DNA of 64,000 nt from Pseudomonadota bacterium (GTDB lineage Bacteria; Pseudomonadota; Alphaproteobacteria; SHVZ01): assembly GCA_016195085.1 (NCBI GenBank), contig JACQAG010000005.1:1-64000 (forward strand), in the 5' to 3' direction. Of the stretch, positions 1 through 9,838 are shown piece after piece. The notes beneath the pieces are model-generated. The model worked only from the letters and a program-made list of their open reading frames with translations, had not been told where the DNA came from and made no database searches. The first letter of the stretch is position 1. Each line of letters starts with the position of its first letter. The position numbers and the translations under genes were made by a program.

Positions 1-1
1 C

Positions 2-55
2 CCGCTCGATCAGCCAATCCGCCCGTGCCGCAACCCGAACGTCCCCAAAGGCCAT
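2..55 (-). CDS. 5' end of a gene running off the window
   Basis: A minus-strand reading frame begins with ATG at 55-53 and stays open to the window edge (18 codons, starting MAFGDVRVAARADWLIER). A GGAGG sequence lies about nine bases upstream of the ATG, which is why I believe the start. It follows the MoxR/CoxD gene on the same strand, where cox clusters often carry coxE or another accessory gene. The visible residues are too few to identify the product. Confidence 0.4.
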   Translation of the reverse strand, partial: MAFGDVRVAARADWLIER

Positions 56-142
56 GGCAAAGCCTCCGGCAAAACCAGCCCTACTCCTTTGAATCAGATT
101 CGCATTCACCACGGAATCATTTCCGTGAACGCCATAGCCCCC

Positions 143-181
143 AGGGGAGGGTTGGGGAGGGGGTGATCCTCACCCCCTCCC
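143..181. repeat. G-rich hairpin repeat, copy 1
   Basis: Perfect 12-bp inverted arms (155-166 and 170-181, GGGAGGGGGTGA and its complement) are separated by three bases. The G-rich run extends left from about 143. Similar G-rich hairpins occur near 33147-33183 and 58888-58942, so this is a dispersed family. It lies between the coxD stop and the next gene on the minus strand and could act as a terminator, but there is no clear T run. Confidence 0.6.
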
Positions 182-254
182 AAAGTCCACCCCAGGGAGA
201 GGTCGCGAGCGTATGCGAGCGGGTGAGGGGAAGCGGTGGCATGGAGAGTCTCGA

Positions 255-1208
255 TCAGGGCGCGTCGCGCCGGCTGAGCTCGGCCTTGACCTCGCCCAGG
301 ATGCGGCTTGCCTCGCTGCCGGTGATCTTGGCGATGTCGTCCTGATATTTGAGGAGGACGCCAAGGGTGTTGTTGATCGCGTCCGGCTCGAGCACGAGCT
401 GATCCAGCTGCACCAGCGCCTGCGCCCAGTCGATGGTCTCGGCCACGCCCGGCAGCTTGAAGAGATCCATCTCTCTCAGCTTCTGCACGAAGCCGACGAT
501 CTGGCGGCTCAATTCGGCCGGTGCCTGCGGCGCCTTGACCTTGAGGATCGCCAGCTCGCGCTCGGCATTGGGATAGTCGACCCAATAGTAGAAGCAGCGC
601 CGCTTGATCGCGTCGTGGATCTCACGCGTGCGGTTGGACGTGATGATGACGATCGGCGCCTCGGCGGCCTTGATGGTGCCGAGCTCGGGAATGCTGATCT
701 GCCAATCGGAGAGCACCTCGAGGAGATAGGCCTCGAACGGCTCGTCGGTGCGATCGAGCTCGTCGATGAGCAGGACCGGTGCCGGACCCGGATGCGCGAT
801 CGCGTGCAAGAGCGGCCGCTCCACCAGGAACTGGCGGGTGAAGATCTCGGCACCGATCTCGGCCCGGTCGTGCTGGCCGGCGGCTTCCGCGAGCCGGATC
901 TCGATCATCTGCCTGGCGTAGTTCCACTCGTAGACCGCCGAGGCGACGTCCAGGCCCTCATAGCATTGGAGCCGGATGAGATCGCGCCCGAGGCAGAGGG
1001 CGAGCACCTTGGCGATCTCGGTCTTGCCCACACCCGCCTCGCCTTCAAGGAAGAGGGGCCGACGAAGGCCGAGGGCGAGATGGACGGCGGTTGCGAGCGA
1101 TCGGTCGGCGATGTAGTCGCCGCGATCCAAGAGGCGAACGGTATCGTCGACCGACTTCGGCAGGGGCGAGGCGGCTCGGAACGGTGCGGCGGGCAAGGAA
1201 GAGGGCAT
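255..1208 (-). CDS. coxD: MoxR-family AAA+ ATPase, CoxD-like
   Basis: This 317-residue protein is a MoxR-type AAA+ ATPase. The Walker A motif is GEAGVGKT (about residues 56-63) and the Walker B motif is VLLIDELD. Sensor 1 lies in IVIITSNRTRE and an arginine-rich KRRCFYYW segment follows. CoxD proteins of this family help mature the active site of molybdenum hydroxylases. The gene is on the same strand as coxSLM but about 3.2 kb away from coxM, separated by unrelated genes, so its role with that enzyme is inferred from family and proximity. The expected CoxE VWA partner is not visible, although the truncated frame at 55 could be one. MoxR ATPases serve other client systems too. Confidence 0.85.
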   Translation of the reverse strand: MPSSLPAAPFRAASPLPKSVDDTVRLLDRGDYIADRSLATAVHLALGLRRPLFLEGEAGVGKTEIAKVLALCLGRDLIRLQCYEGLDVASAVYEWNYARQMIEIRLAEAAGQHDRAEIGAEIFTRQFLVERPLLHAIAHPGPAPVLLIDELDRTDEPFEAYLLEVLSDWQISIPELGTIKAAEAPIVIITSNRTREIHDAIKRRCFYYWVDYPNAERELAILKVKAPQAPAELSRQIVGFVQKLREMDLFKLPGVAETIDWAQALVQLDQLVLEPDAINNTLGVLLKYQDDIAKITGSEASRILGEVKAELSRRDAP

Positions 1209-1362
1209 GGAGAACTTTCGCTTGGATAAGGCAACGCCATCCTGCTGAGCCAGGCCGGGACGTCAAGCCTCCCCCCACCCGCTCCCGGGTCTGGACCCGG
1301 AGACACCAGATATCTAGTCTCCTCCGACCCATCGACAATACACGGGCGAAAGGCTCCCCTCG

Positions 1363-1989
1363 ATGCCGCGAATTCTGCTGACGGGCTTCACCCCTTTCCT
1401 CGGTTACGACGTCAATCCGACCCAGCGCCTGGTGGAGGCGGTCGCCGGCGGCGCCATTCGGCTCACCGGGGCCGCCGTTGCAGCGAGGCTCTTGCGCACG
1501 GATTACCGGTTGTCGGAGGTGGATTTCGATGCCGCCCTCGCCGACGTGCGTCCGGATGCGATCGTCGCCTTCGGCCTCGCCTTTTCCGCCGACGAGGTCC
1601 GGCCGGAGCGCATCGCGGTCAATTTCGACGACGGCGAGGAGGCGGGGTTGCCGGTCGCAAGGCGCATCGCCGCGGACGGGCCGGTCGGCTATTGGTCGAC
1701 CCTGCCGGTCGACGCCATGCTGGCCGCGCTCGCCGGCGCCGGCTTGCCGGTCAAGGCCTCCAACCATGCCGGTGGCTTTATCTGCAATCACATCTTTTAC
1801 TATGCGCGCCATCGGATCGAACGGGAGCAGCTTGGGCTGCCCATGGGCTTCGTGCACGTGCCGCCGCTTCCCGAACAGTTGGGCGACGCGCCGGAACGCA
1901 AGGGGCTGGCGATCGAGCGCCTGCTGGAGGCGGCGCGGGTGATCCTCGCCGTGGTGGCCGAGCGCATAGGCGCTCCCGTCGCGGCTTAG
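1363..1989 (+). CDS. pcp: pyroglutamyl-peptidase I
   Basis: This 208-residue cytosolic cysteine peptidase of family C15 removes N-terminal pyroglutamate from peptides. The fold signatures are LLTGFTPF at the N terminus, PERIAVN with the expected Glu82, AGGFICNH with the nucleophile Cys141, and GFVHVPPLPEQ with His165, so the Glu-Cys-His triad is complete. Length matches the family (about 200-215). The stop codon TAG at 1987-1989 lies inside the terminal inverted repeat of the element that starts at 1986, so the last residues (about GAPVAA) may have been set by that insertion. Confidence 0.93.
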   Translation: MPRILLTGFTPFLGYDVNPTQRLVEAVAGGAIRLTGAAVAARLLRTDYRLSEVDFDAALADVRPDAIVAFGLAFSADEVRPERIAVNFDDGEEAGLPVARRIAADGPVGYWSTLPVDAMLAALAGAGLPVKASNHAGGFICNHIFYYARHRIEREQLGLPMGFVHVPPLPEQLGDAPERKGLAIERLLEAARVILAVVAERIGAPVAA

Positions 1990-2256
1990 CCCGTATTTCT
2001 CGTACGGATCGGGGCAGCGATGGAGCTCATGCGGTCACAGGCGAGGAAAGCTGCGAAGAGCGATGCCCAGCATCGGTCGAGCAGCTTGACGCGGCATGTG
2101 ACCGCAGGAGCCCATCCCTCCGGGTCGCGCCGCGCGGGTCGCCCGACGTCGTCGCGGGCCTCGACCGTAGCTGGGCTACGCTCTTCGGCCCGCTCCTTGC
2201 GGGGCGACCCGCGCGGCGCGACGCTGCTCCCGATCCGTACGAGAAATACGGGCTAA
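1986..2256. repeat. MITE-like element A, copy 1 (nested inverted repeats)
   Basis: This 271-bp element has perfect 28-bp terminal inverted repeats at 1986-2013 and 2229-2256, beginning TTAGCCCGTATTTCTCGTAC. A second perfect 21-bp inverted pair is nested at 2124-2144 and 2202-2222. It fills the gap between pcp and the acetyltransferase gene. The left end supplies the TAG stop of pcp and the right end finishes 5 bp before the next ATG. No transposase is inside. Related sequence recurs at 32896-33140 and 40586-40656, so it is a dispersed, non-autonomous repeat. Confidence 0.85.
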
Positions 2257-2261
2257 CCGCC

Positions 2262-2762
2262 ATGCGTCTGCGCGACGGCACCCCGGCCGACATCGAGGCG
2301 ATCGTCCGGCTGGAAAACGACCCCACCTGCAATCTCTGGGTCAGCCAATGGACGGCCGAGCGGCATTTGGCGGCGCTGGTGGACGGCCACCACCGCTATG
2401 TGGTGGCCGAGAGCGATGCCGGCGACTGGGTCGGCTTTGCCTTCCTCAGGGACATTCGCTCCGCCAATCGCTGCATCGAGATGCAGCGGATCGCCGTCAA
2501 CCGGTCGGATGCAGGCTATGGCAGGGCGCTGATGAAGCGGGTCACATGGCTCGCTTTCGAGGAATACAGCGCGCACCGGGTGTGGTTCGACGTCATCGAG
2601 ACCAATGCAAGGGCTCGCCATGTCTACCGCTCCTTGGGCTTCGTCGAAGAGGGCGTGTTCCGCGAGGCGAAGCTTTACCAGGACGGGTTCTACTACTCGC
2701 TCGTGCTCATGGCGATGCTCGAGGGGGAGTATCGCCAGCGCCGCGCTCTCTTTGCCGGCTGA
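2262..2762 (+). CDS. GNAT-family N-acetyltransferase
   Basis: This 166-residue protein begins MRLRDGTPADIEAIVRLEN, a standard GNAT N terminus. It has the core signatures IEMQRIAVNRSDAGYGRALM (acetyl-CoA binding beta4-alpha3; Gly-rich part partly degenerate) and NARARHVYRSLGFVEEGVFRE (motif B). The start at 2262 was chosen because it gives a full GNAT domain. A longer frame extends upstream through element A, but that part is repeat sequence, not protein. The substrate cannot be predicted. The end overlaps the convergent EamA gene by 56 bp. Confidence 0.85.
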   Translation: MRLRDGTPADIEAIVRLENDPTCNLWVSQWTAERHLAALVDGHHRYVVAESDAGDWVGFAFLRDIRSANRCIEMQRIAVNRSDAGYGRALMKRVTWLAFEEYSAHRVWFDVIETNARARHVYRSLGFVEEGVFREAKLYQDGFYYSLVLMAMLEGEYRQRRALFAG

Positions 2763-3624
2763 GCACATAGAAGCCGCTCGCCACGATGATGATCGCGCCC
2801 AGAACGGTGTAGGCATCGGGGATGGCGCCGAAGACCGCCCAGCCGATGGCAACCGCCCAGACCAGCTCGATGTAACCGAAAGGCTGCAGGACCGAAGCCG
2901 GCGCCAGCGCCAGAGCTTTGATCATGAGCAGATGGGAGCTGGCACCCACCGTGCCGACGGCGCCGAACAGCAGCCAATCGACCGGGGATGGCGTCTGCCA
3001 ATAGAACGGTACGATGGCCGAGAAACCAACCGTGCCGAGCAGGCCCGCATAGAAGAGCGAGGTCAGAGCCGGGTCGCTGTTGCCGACGTACCGGGTGGTG
3101 ATCTGATAGAGGGCATAGCCGAGGGCCACGCATACCGGCAGCAAGGCTGCCCAGCTCATGACGCCGGCGCCCGGGCGGATGATCACGAGCACGCCGACAA
3201 AGCCCGCCAGCACGGCGATCCAGCGCCTGGCGTCCACGGTTTCGCCCAGAAGCGGTAGCGACAGCGCCGTCACGAACAAGGGAGCGGTGAAGTTGAGGGC
3301 CTCGACCTCGGCCAGCGGCATCAGGCTCAAGGCGGTGATGAACATGAGGGTGCAGCCCAGCATCAGGCACGAGCGGACGAACTGGAGGGCCGGCCGCCGC
3401 GTGCGCAAGCGCCCGATGAAATTCGGTCCGTACATGTAGATGAGGGTCACCAGCATGGCGAAGAAGAAGCGTCCCCACAGCACCTGAATGACCGGATAGC
3501 TCTGGGTCAGGTACTTGGCGGTGCCGTTCATGAACGCGAACAGCGTCACCGTCACCAGTACGTAGACGATGGCTCTGAGGCCGGCGCGGTCTGACGCCCG
3601 TGCGGGCGGTTCATCGATCGACAT
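2707..3624 (-). CDS. EamA/DMT-superfamily transporter
   Basis: About 305 residues with two EamA halves and roughly ten hydrophobic segments, starting with VYVLVTVTLFAFMNGTAKYL and ending with VLGAIIIVASGFYVLS. Conserved pieces include NFTAPLFVTALSLPLLGE and the repeat-2 counterpart PFGYIELVWAVAIGW. Members export or import small metabolites; the substrate is unknown. I start at the ATG at 3624 (MSIDEPPARAS). A frame extending to 3678 would only add a charged tail. The 3' end overlaps the convergent acetyltransferase gene. It is a paralogue of the EamA protein at 61049-61945. Confidence 0.85.
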   Translation of the reverse strand: MSIDEPPARASDRAGLRAIVYVLVTVTLFAFMNGTAKYLTQSYPVIQVLWGRFFFAMLVTLIYMYGPNFIGRLRTRRPALQFVRSCLMLGCTLMFITALSLMPLAEVEALNFTAPLFVTALSLPLLGETVDARRWIAVLAGFVGVLVIIRPGAGVMSWAALLPVCVALGYALYQITTRYVGNSDPALTSLFYAGLLGTVGFSAIVPFYWQTPSPVDWLLFGAVGTVGASSHLLMIKALALAPASVLQPFGYIELVWAVAIGWAVFGAIPDAYTVLGAIIIVASGFYVLSRQRERGAGDTPPRASP

Positions 3625-3638
3625 TGGGGAAGGCGACC

Positions 3639-4040
3639 TTAGGTCCTGGCGTCGTGGCGCGTGAGCAGTCCAGACCATTCCAGGATGCGGCGATCGGCCG
3701 TCACCAGGGTCGCGCCGAGCTGGACCGCACTTGCAACGATAATGCGGTCTGCCGGATCGGCGTGCAGCTTTTCAAGCGTGGTCGCGGCGATTCCGATCTC
3801 TCCGTCGATCGAAATCTCCTTCAGCCCGACGCGGAGGATCTCTTGGCGCCATTTGAGCGTTCCGACCGGGAGATTGATGCGAGCGCGAGCCTGCAAGAGA
3901 GCCGCTTCCCAGAAGCTGATGGCCGAAATGCAAAGCGTACCCGTCCGCAGCGTTTGATCGCACATCCGTCGGGCACGAGCTCCAAGTCGGTCGACACCTT
4001 CTACCAGCCAAAAAAGCGCATGAGTGTCGAGGAGAACCAT
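3639..4040 (-). CDS. vapC: PIN-domain toxin, VapC-like
   Basis: This 133-residue PIN-domain ribonuclease carries the four acidic metal ligands expected of VapC: Asp5 (MVLLDTH), Glu45 (SFWEAALL), Asp98 (HADPADRIIVASA) and Asp116 (LVTADRRI). It starts one base after the stop of the antitoxin gene, so the two are translationally coupled. That spacing and the family length favour the start at 4040 over a longer frame to 4124. Free VapC toxins typically cleave tRNA or rRNA and arrest growth; the target here is unknown. The gene ends 14 bp before the EamA start. Confidence 0.9.
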   Translation of the reverse strand: MVLLDTHALFWLVEGVDRLGARARRMCDQTLRTGTLCISAISFWEAALLQARARINLPVGTLKWRQEILRVGLKEISIDGEIGIAATTLEKLHADPADRIIVASAVQLGATLVTADRRILEWSGLLTRHDART

Positions 4041-4041
4041 C

Positions 4042-4275
4042 TCATTCCTCAAGCGCTTCCCACCCAGCGTCCAAAGGCGAGATGATGTCGCCCTTAATCG
4101 TGACCATTCCCTTGAGGGCCCCAAACGCCGTTTTGGGCCGCTCCTGAAATGGCACGAGGCGGGCGACCGGCTTGCCCTTCTTGGTGATCGTCACCGGCTC
4201 GCCGCTGGCTGCCACCTCGTCCATCACTTTCAGGCACTTGGCCTTGAATTCGGAGGCTTTTAGCGTCTTGTTCAT
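4042..4275 (-). CDS. vapB: Phd/YefM-type antitoxin of the VapBC pair
   Basis: This 77-residue protein begins MNKTLKASEFKAKCLKVMDEV and continues with GEPVTITKKGKPVARLVPF, the classic Phd/YefM DNA-binding N-terminal domain. The acidic tail (GDIISPLDAGWEALEE) would wrap the toxin. It precedes vapC by one base. Antitoxins of this class repress their own promoter, and a palindrome suitable as operator lies 12 bp upstream (4287-4300). Confidence 0.88.
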   Translation of the reverse strand: MNKTLKASEFKAKCLKVMDEVAASGEPVTITKKGKPVARLVPFQERPKTAFGALKGMVTIKGDIISPLDAGWEALEE

Positions 4276-4286
4276 GCTAAAAGACT

Positions 4287-4307
4287 ATGGTCATGACCAT
4301 GGTCATG
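4287..4307 (-). promoter_or_regulatory. candidate VapB operator
   Basis: A perfect 14-bp palindrome ATGGTCATGACCAT at 4287-4300 is extended by another ATGGTCATG half-site (4299-4307), directly upstream of the antitoxin start at 4275. Position and symmetry fit autoregulation by the antitoxin/toxin complex. Binding itself is inferred. Confidence 0.55.
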
Positions 4308-4333
4308 TCAAGCTGTTGGCGCTTGAAAGGCAA

Positions 4334-4359
4334 ACGGCGCCGAGAGACCCCGGCGCCGT
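4334..4359 (-). terminator. hairpin terminator after coxM
   Basis: Nine-base arms (ACGGCGCCG at 4334-4342, CGGCGCCGT at 4351-4359) flank an 8-base loop. On the minus strand the stem is followed by a T-rich stretch (GTTTGCCTTTC). It lies 30 bp past the coxM stop and before the vapB promoter, as expected for the end of the coxSLM transcript. Confidence 0.55.
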
Positions 4360-4389
4360 CCGCTCCTGGATGCGCTGACTGCGAAGGGC

Positions 4390-5181
4390 TCAGCCGCCGG
4401 CCGCCGCCACCGCGCGCTTGGCCATCACGCCGACAAGATGCGCCCGGTAGGCCGCCGAGGCGTGGATATCGCTGTTGAGCCCGCTCGCCTCGACCTTGAT
4501 CCCCTCCAATGCCGATGGGGCGAACTTGGCCGAGAGCGCCTTCTCCATGGCCTTTTGGCGGAACACGCCGGGCCCGGCTCCGGTCACGCCGACACGCACG
4601 CCGTCCTTGGCCTTGGCCACGAACACGCCGACGATGGCGTAGCGCGAGGCCGGGTTCGGAAACTTCGAATAGGCGGCCTTCTCCGGAACCGGGAAGCTGA
4701 CGGCGGTCACGATCTCTCCAGGCTTGAGGGCGGTCTCGAACAGTCCGGTGAAGAACGCGTCGGCGGCGATCTTGCGGGTGTTGGTGTGGATGGTCGCACC
4801 CAAGGCGATGCAGCCCGCGGGATAGTCCGCGGCGGGATCGTTGTTGGCGATCGAGCCGCCGATGGTACCGCGATTGCGCACTTGCGGATCGCCGATGCCT
4901 TCGGCGAGCTGGGCCAGGGCCGGGATCGCCTTCTTGACCGCCGCCGAATGCGCCACCTCGGCATGGGTGGTCATGGCGCCGATGGTGACGGTGCCGCCGT
5001 CGACCTTGATCGATTTGAGCTCGCCCAGGCCGGAAATGTCGATGAGGGCGCTGGGCTTGGCCAGGCGCATCTTCAAGGTGGGGATGAGGGTCATCCCGCC
5101 GGCCAGGATCTTGGCTTCGCCGGTCGCGAGCTTGGCGGCTTCGGCGACCGAGCCGGCCTTCTGATAGTTGAACTCGTACAT
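4390..5181 (-). CDS. coxM: molybdenum hydroxylase FAD-binding subunit, CoxM-like
   Basis: This 263-residue medium subunit carries FAD and passes electrons from the FeS subunit to an acceptor. Family marks are [21 protein letters not shown] (about residues 24-44, pyrophosphate-binding AGG motif), the second FAD motif [21 protein letters not shown] (about 104-124), and the C-terminal CO_deh_flav_C region. The start is preceded by GGGGAGAG. It follows coxL by 12 bp and forms the end of the S-L-M operon, with a hairpin downstream. Length is slightly below the usual 280-290. Confidence 0.9.
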   Translation of the reverse strand: MYEFNYQKAGSVAEAAKLATGEAKILAGGMTLIPTLKMRLAKPSALIDISGLGELKSIKVDGGTVTIGAMTTHAEVAHSAAVKKAIPALAQLAEGIGDPQVRNRGTIGGSIANNDPAADYPAGCIALGATIHTNTRKIAADAFFTGLFETALKPGEIVTAVSFPVPEKAAYSKFPNPASRYAIVGVFVAKAKDGVRVGVTGAGPGVFRQKAMEKALSAKFAPSALEGIKVEASGLNSDIHASAAYRAHLVGVMAKRAVAAAGG

Positions 5182-5193
5182 GGTCTCTCCCCT

Positions 5194-7563
<2,370 letters not shown>

Positions 7564-7568
7564 GATCG

Positions 7569-8042
7569 TTACCTCCCCATCGCCTTGGCGCCGGCTTGAA
7601 TGGCTTTGACGATGTTGTGATAGCCAGTGCACCGGCAGATGTTGCCCTCAAGCCATTCGCGAACTTCCTGCTCGGAGGGATTCTTGTTGTTCTGCACGAG
7701 ATCGACCGCGCTCATGACCATGCCGGGCGTGCAGAAGCCGCACTGGAGGCCATGATGCTCCTTGAAGGCGGCCTGCATCGGATGCAGCTCGCCGTTCTTG
7801 GCCAGACCCTCGATGGTGATGATCTTGGCGCCATCGGCCTGCGCGGCGAGAATGGTGCAGCTCTTGACCGACTTGCCGTTGACGTGGACGACGCAGGCCC
7901 CGCATTGGCTGGTGTCGCAGCCGACATGTGTGCCGGTGAGGCCGAGCTTCTCGCGCAGGAACTGCACCAGCAGCGTGCGCGCTTCGACCGTCCCGGAGGC
8001 GGCTTTTCCGTTGACGGTCATGGCGACATTGATCGAGGCCAT
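7569..8042 (-). CDS. coxS: molybdenum hydroxylase 2Fe-2S subunit, CoxS-like
   Basis: This 157-residue electron-transfer subunit has two [2Fe-2S] sites. The plant-type ferredoxin cluster ligands are Cys42, Cys47, Cys50 and Cys62 ([10 protein letters not shown]...SC). The helical-domain ligands are Cys101, Cys104, Cys136 and Cys138 (CGFC...CRC). All eight are present. The ATG follows GGGAGG. It is the first gene of the S-L-M operon, and its TAA overlaps the Shine-Dalgarno sequence of coxL. Confidence 0.95.
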   Translation of the reverse strand: MASINVAMTVNGKAASGTVEARTLLVQFLREKLGLTGTHVGCDTSQCGACVVHVNGKSVKSCTILAAQADGAKIITIEGLAKNGELHPMQAAFKEHHGLQCGFCTPGMVMSAVDLVQNNKNPSEQEVREWLEGNICRCTGYHNIVKAIQAGAKAMGR

Positions 8043-8247
8043 CGTTACCTCCCTTGAGTTCTGGCTCTGGAATCTAACCCGGCTCGATGACGATTATGTC
8101 CTAGGCTTTATGGCCATCGGCAAGGGCGCTTAATGGCTTAAGTCTGACCAGCCGGCCGTCCCAGGTCAAGCCGGGCATGGGAGCGACCGGCCTGCCGATC
8201 GGCCGCTCGCAAGAACCCCCGCTTCGAGCCCTTCGGGATCGAGGGAT

Positions 8248-8453
8248 CTAGGAGCCTGTCTGAGTAATGGACGCGGTCGCGTTGCGAGCGAATTTGGCCG
8301 ATCCGCTAGGAAGGGCGGCGAAGGCGATGCTAAAGCATCGGCGAGCCGACCTGACGACGCGGGCGGGCAAATTGGCCGCAACCCTTCGGGACGCGCCGAT
8401 TTTGCCAAATCGGCAGCGTCGCGACCACGTCCATTACTCAGACAGGCTCCTAG
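8248..8453. repeat. MITE-like element B with 34-bp inverted ends
   Basis: The arms at 8248-8281 and 8420-8453 (CTAGGAGCCTGTCTGAGTAA...) match over 34 bp with one difference. The 206-bp element contains no transposase, and a GATGC/GCATC inner hairpin lies near 8326. It separates coxG from coxSLM. Its right end contains the TAG stop codon of coxG on the minus strand. The sequence differs from element A. Confidence 0.85.
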
Positions 8454-9070
8454 CCGCCGCGGCCGAAGAAAAGCACGATGAGCACCACGAACAGCACGAC
8501 ACCGCCCACCCAGACCCAGGGCGGAAGACCCTTGGTCGCCTGACCTTGCGAAGGCGGTGCGTCGGCCGGCGGCTCGCTCGGCGCGGCCATGGCGCTCGCG
8601 GCCGCGCTCGAGGTCTCGCCCGCGGGGGCGCCGGCGGTGATCAGCGTCCCCAAATGCGCGAAGAACTCCGCCGACAATTTGTTCGCCGTCGCGTCGATGA
8701 GGCGCGAGCCGATCTGGGCAAGCTTGCCGCCGACATTGGCGGTGACGGTGTATTGCAGGATCGTGCCGTCGCCGTCTTCGAGGAGACGCACTTTGGCGCC
8801 GCCCTTGGCAAAGCCGGCGACGCCGCCCTTGCCCTCGCCGGAAATGGTGTAGGCGTTGGGCGGATCGAGGTCGCTCAACGTCACCGCGCCGGTGAAGGTG
8901 GCGGAGACCGGTCCCACCTTCGCGCGTACCTTGGCGGTGAAGCTGGTGTCGGAGGTCTTCTCGATCTCCTCGCAGCCGGGGATCGCCTGGCGGAGGATCT
9001 CCGGATCGTTGAGGGCGGCCCACACGCGCTGGCGCGGTGCAGGAATACGGTATTGGCCGGTCATCTCCAT
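8450..9070 (-). CDS. coxG: CoxG-family SRPBCC protein, membrane-anchored
   Basis: About 206 residues. The N-terminal SRPBCC/CoxG domain (MEMTGQYRIPAPRQRVWAAL, IPGCEEIEK, ISGEGKGGVAGFAKGGAKV, LIDATANKLSAEFF) is followed by an Ala/Pro-rich linker and one C-terminal transmembrane helix (WVWVGGVVLFVVLIVLFF). CoxG proteins are found with CODH-like hydroxylases; a role in anchoring the enzyme at the membrane has been proposed for some members. I start at 9070 (MEMTGQY) because the CoxG fold begins there. The TAG stop lies inside element B, so the natural C terminus may have been changed. It is upstream of coxS on the same strand, separated by the repeat. Confidence 0.88.
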   Translation of the reverse strand: MEMTGQYRIPAPRQRVWAALNDPEILRQAIPGCEEIEKTSDTSFTAKVRAKVGPVSATFTGAVTLSDLDPPNAYTISGEGKGGVAGFAKGGAKVRLLEDGDGTILQYTVTANVGGKLAQIGSRLIDATANKLSAEFFAHLGTLITAGAPAGETSSAAASAMAAPSEPPADAPPSQGQATKGLPPWVWVGGVVLFVVLIVLFFGRGG

Positions 9071-9379
9071 GGGATTCGTCCTCCACGCAACTGGCTGCAA
9101 GCCGGCAGCACCCTACAGGCGAGGCCGTGGCGCCGACAAGCGCGGGCGCAACCGCGATGCATTGCTTGATTGCCGTCGGCGATTACCGGTCTCCGGCCGC
9201 ACCGCTTGCGCTGAAGAGCGCGCGGGGCGGGCTATGCGAACGATGGAGGTGCCGACGGCCCCGCCGGTGAGAAAGCGTTAATCCTCGCCCGCGTATCGTA
9301 TGCCGGCCATCGCCAGGCGGACGATTGCTCCCCTCCCGCCAAGACGGTATGGACGAGCCTCTAGCAACGAGCAGCCGCG
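9071..9379. other. intergenic region between coxG and the CheZ-like gene
   Basis: About 309 bp between divergent genes. It should hold the promoters of both, but I see no convincing -35/-10 pair, repeat or RNA structure. Confidence 0.5.
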
Positions 9380-9772
9380 ATGAACGACGAGATGATCCGC
9401 TCCGCCATACACTGCGGCGTGCAGCAGCTGGAATGCGCGGTCAGCGAGATGGAGCAGGCCGCGCTGCAAATCATGGAGCTGTCGGAGTCGCTGATCGCCG
9501 GCCTCGAGGATGAAGAGACCAAGGCGCGGCTCTTCGACATCATCCAGTCCTGCTGGTTCCAGGACGTGAGCGGCCAGCGCATGCGCAAAGTCTGCGAGCT
9601 CTTGAAGTTCCTCGACCGCAACGCTGTGGGAGTGCGACCCGCGAAGCCGCAGATGCCTCGGTCGGTCGCCGAGCCGCCCGCCGGCATGCGCGCGCTCACG
9701 CAAAAGCCGGCGGCGGCGCTGAACCAGGCGCAGATCGACGGTCATTTCCAAACGGCAAGGGCCTGGACCTAG
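9380..9772 (+). CDS. CheZ-like phosphatase domain protein
   Basis: This 130-residue, mostly helical protein has the segment SCWFQDVSGQRMRKVCELL (about residues 57-75). It matches the CheZ catalytic helix, where the Asp and Gln of the QDxTGQ motif (here Asp62 and Gln66) dephosphorylate a receiver-domain protein. The acidic helix before it (MEQAALQIMELSESLIAGLEDEETKARLF) fits the long hairpin of CheZ. The C-terminal tail is Pro/Ala-rich. It is shorter than E. coli CheZ (214 residues) and no chemotaxis gene lies nearby. The nearest receiver protein is at 24910-25356. Function is inferred from the motif. Confidence 0.65.
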   Translation: MNDEMIRSAIHCGVQQLECAVSEMEQAALQIMELSESLIAGLEDEETKARLFDIIQSCWFQDVSGQRMRKVCELLKFLDRNAVGVRPAKPQMPRSVAEPPAGMRALTQKPAAALNQAQIDGHFQTARAWT

Positions 9773-9838
9773 AAAGCACGGACCCGAGCGGACCCTCGTC
9801 TTCTTCGTATAACCGGCGCGAAGGGCCGCGGCAGGACC

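Noticed and set aside
1692-2261. N-terminal extension of the acetyltransferase frame
   Set aside because: It runs through pcp in another frame and through element A; the GNAT domain begins at 2262.
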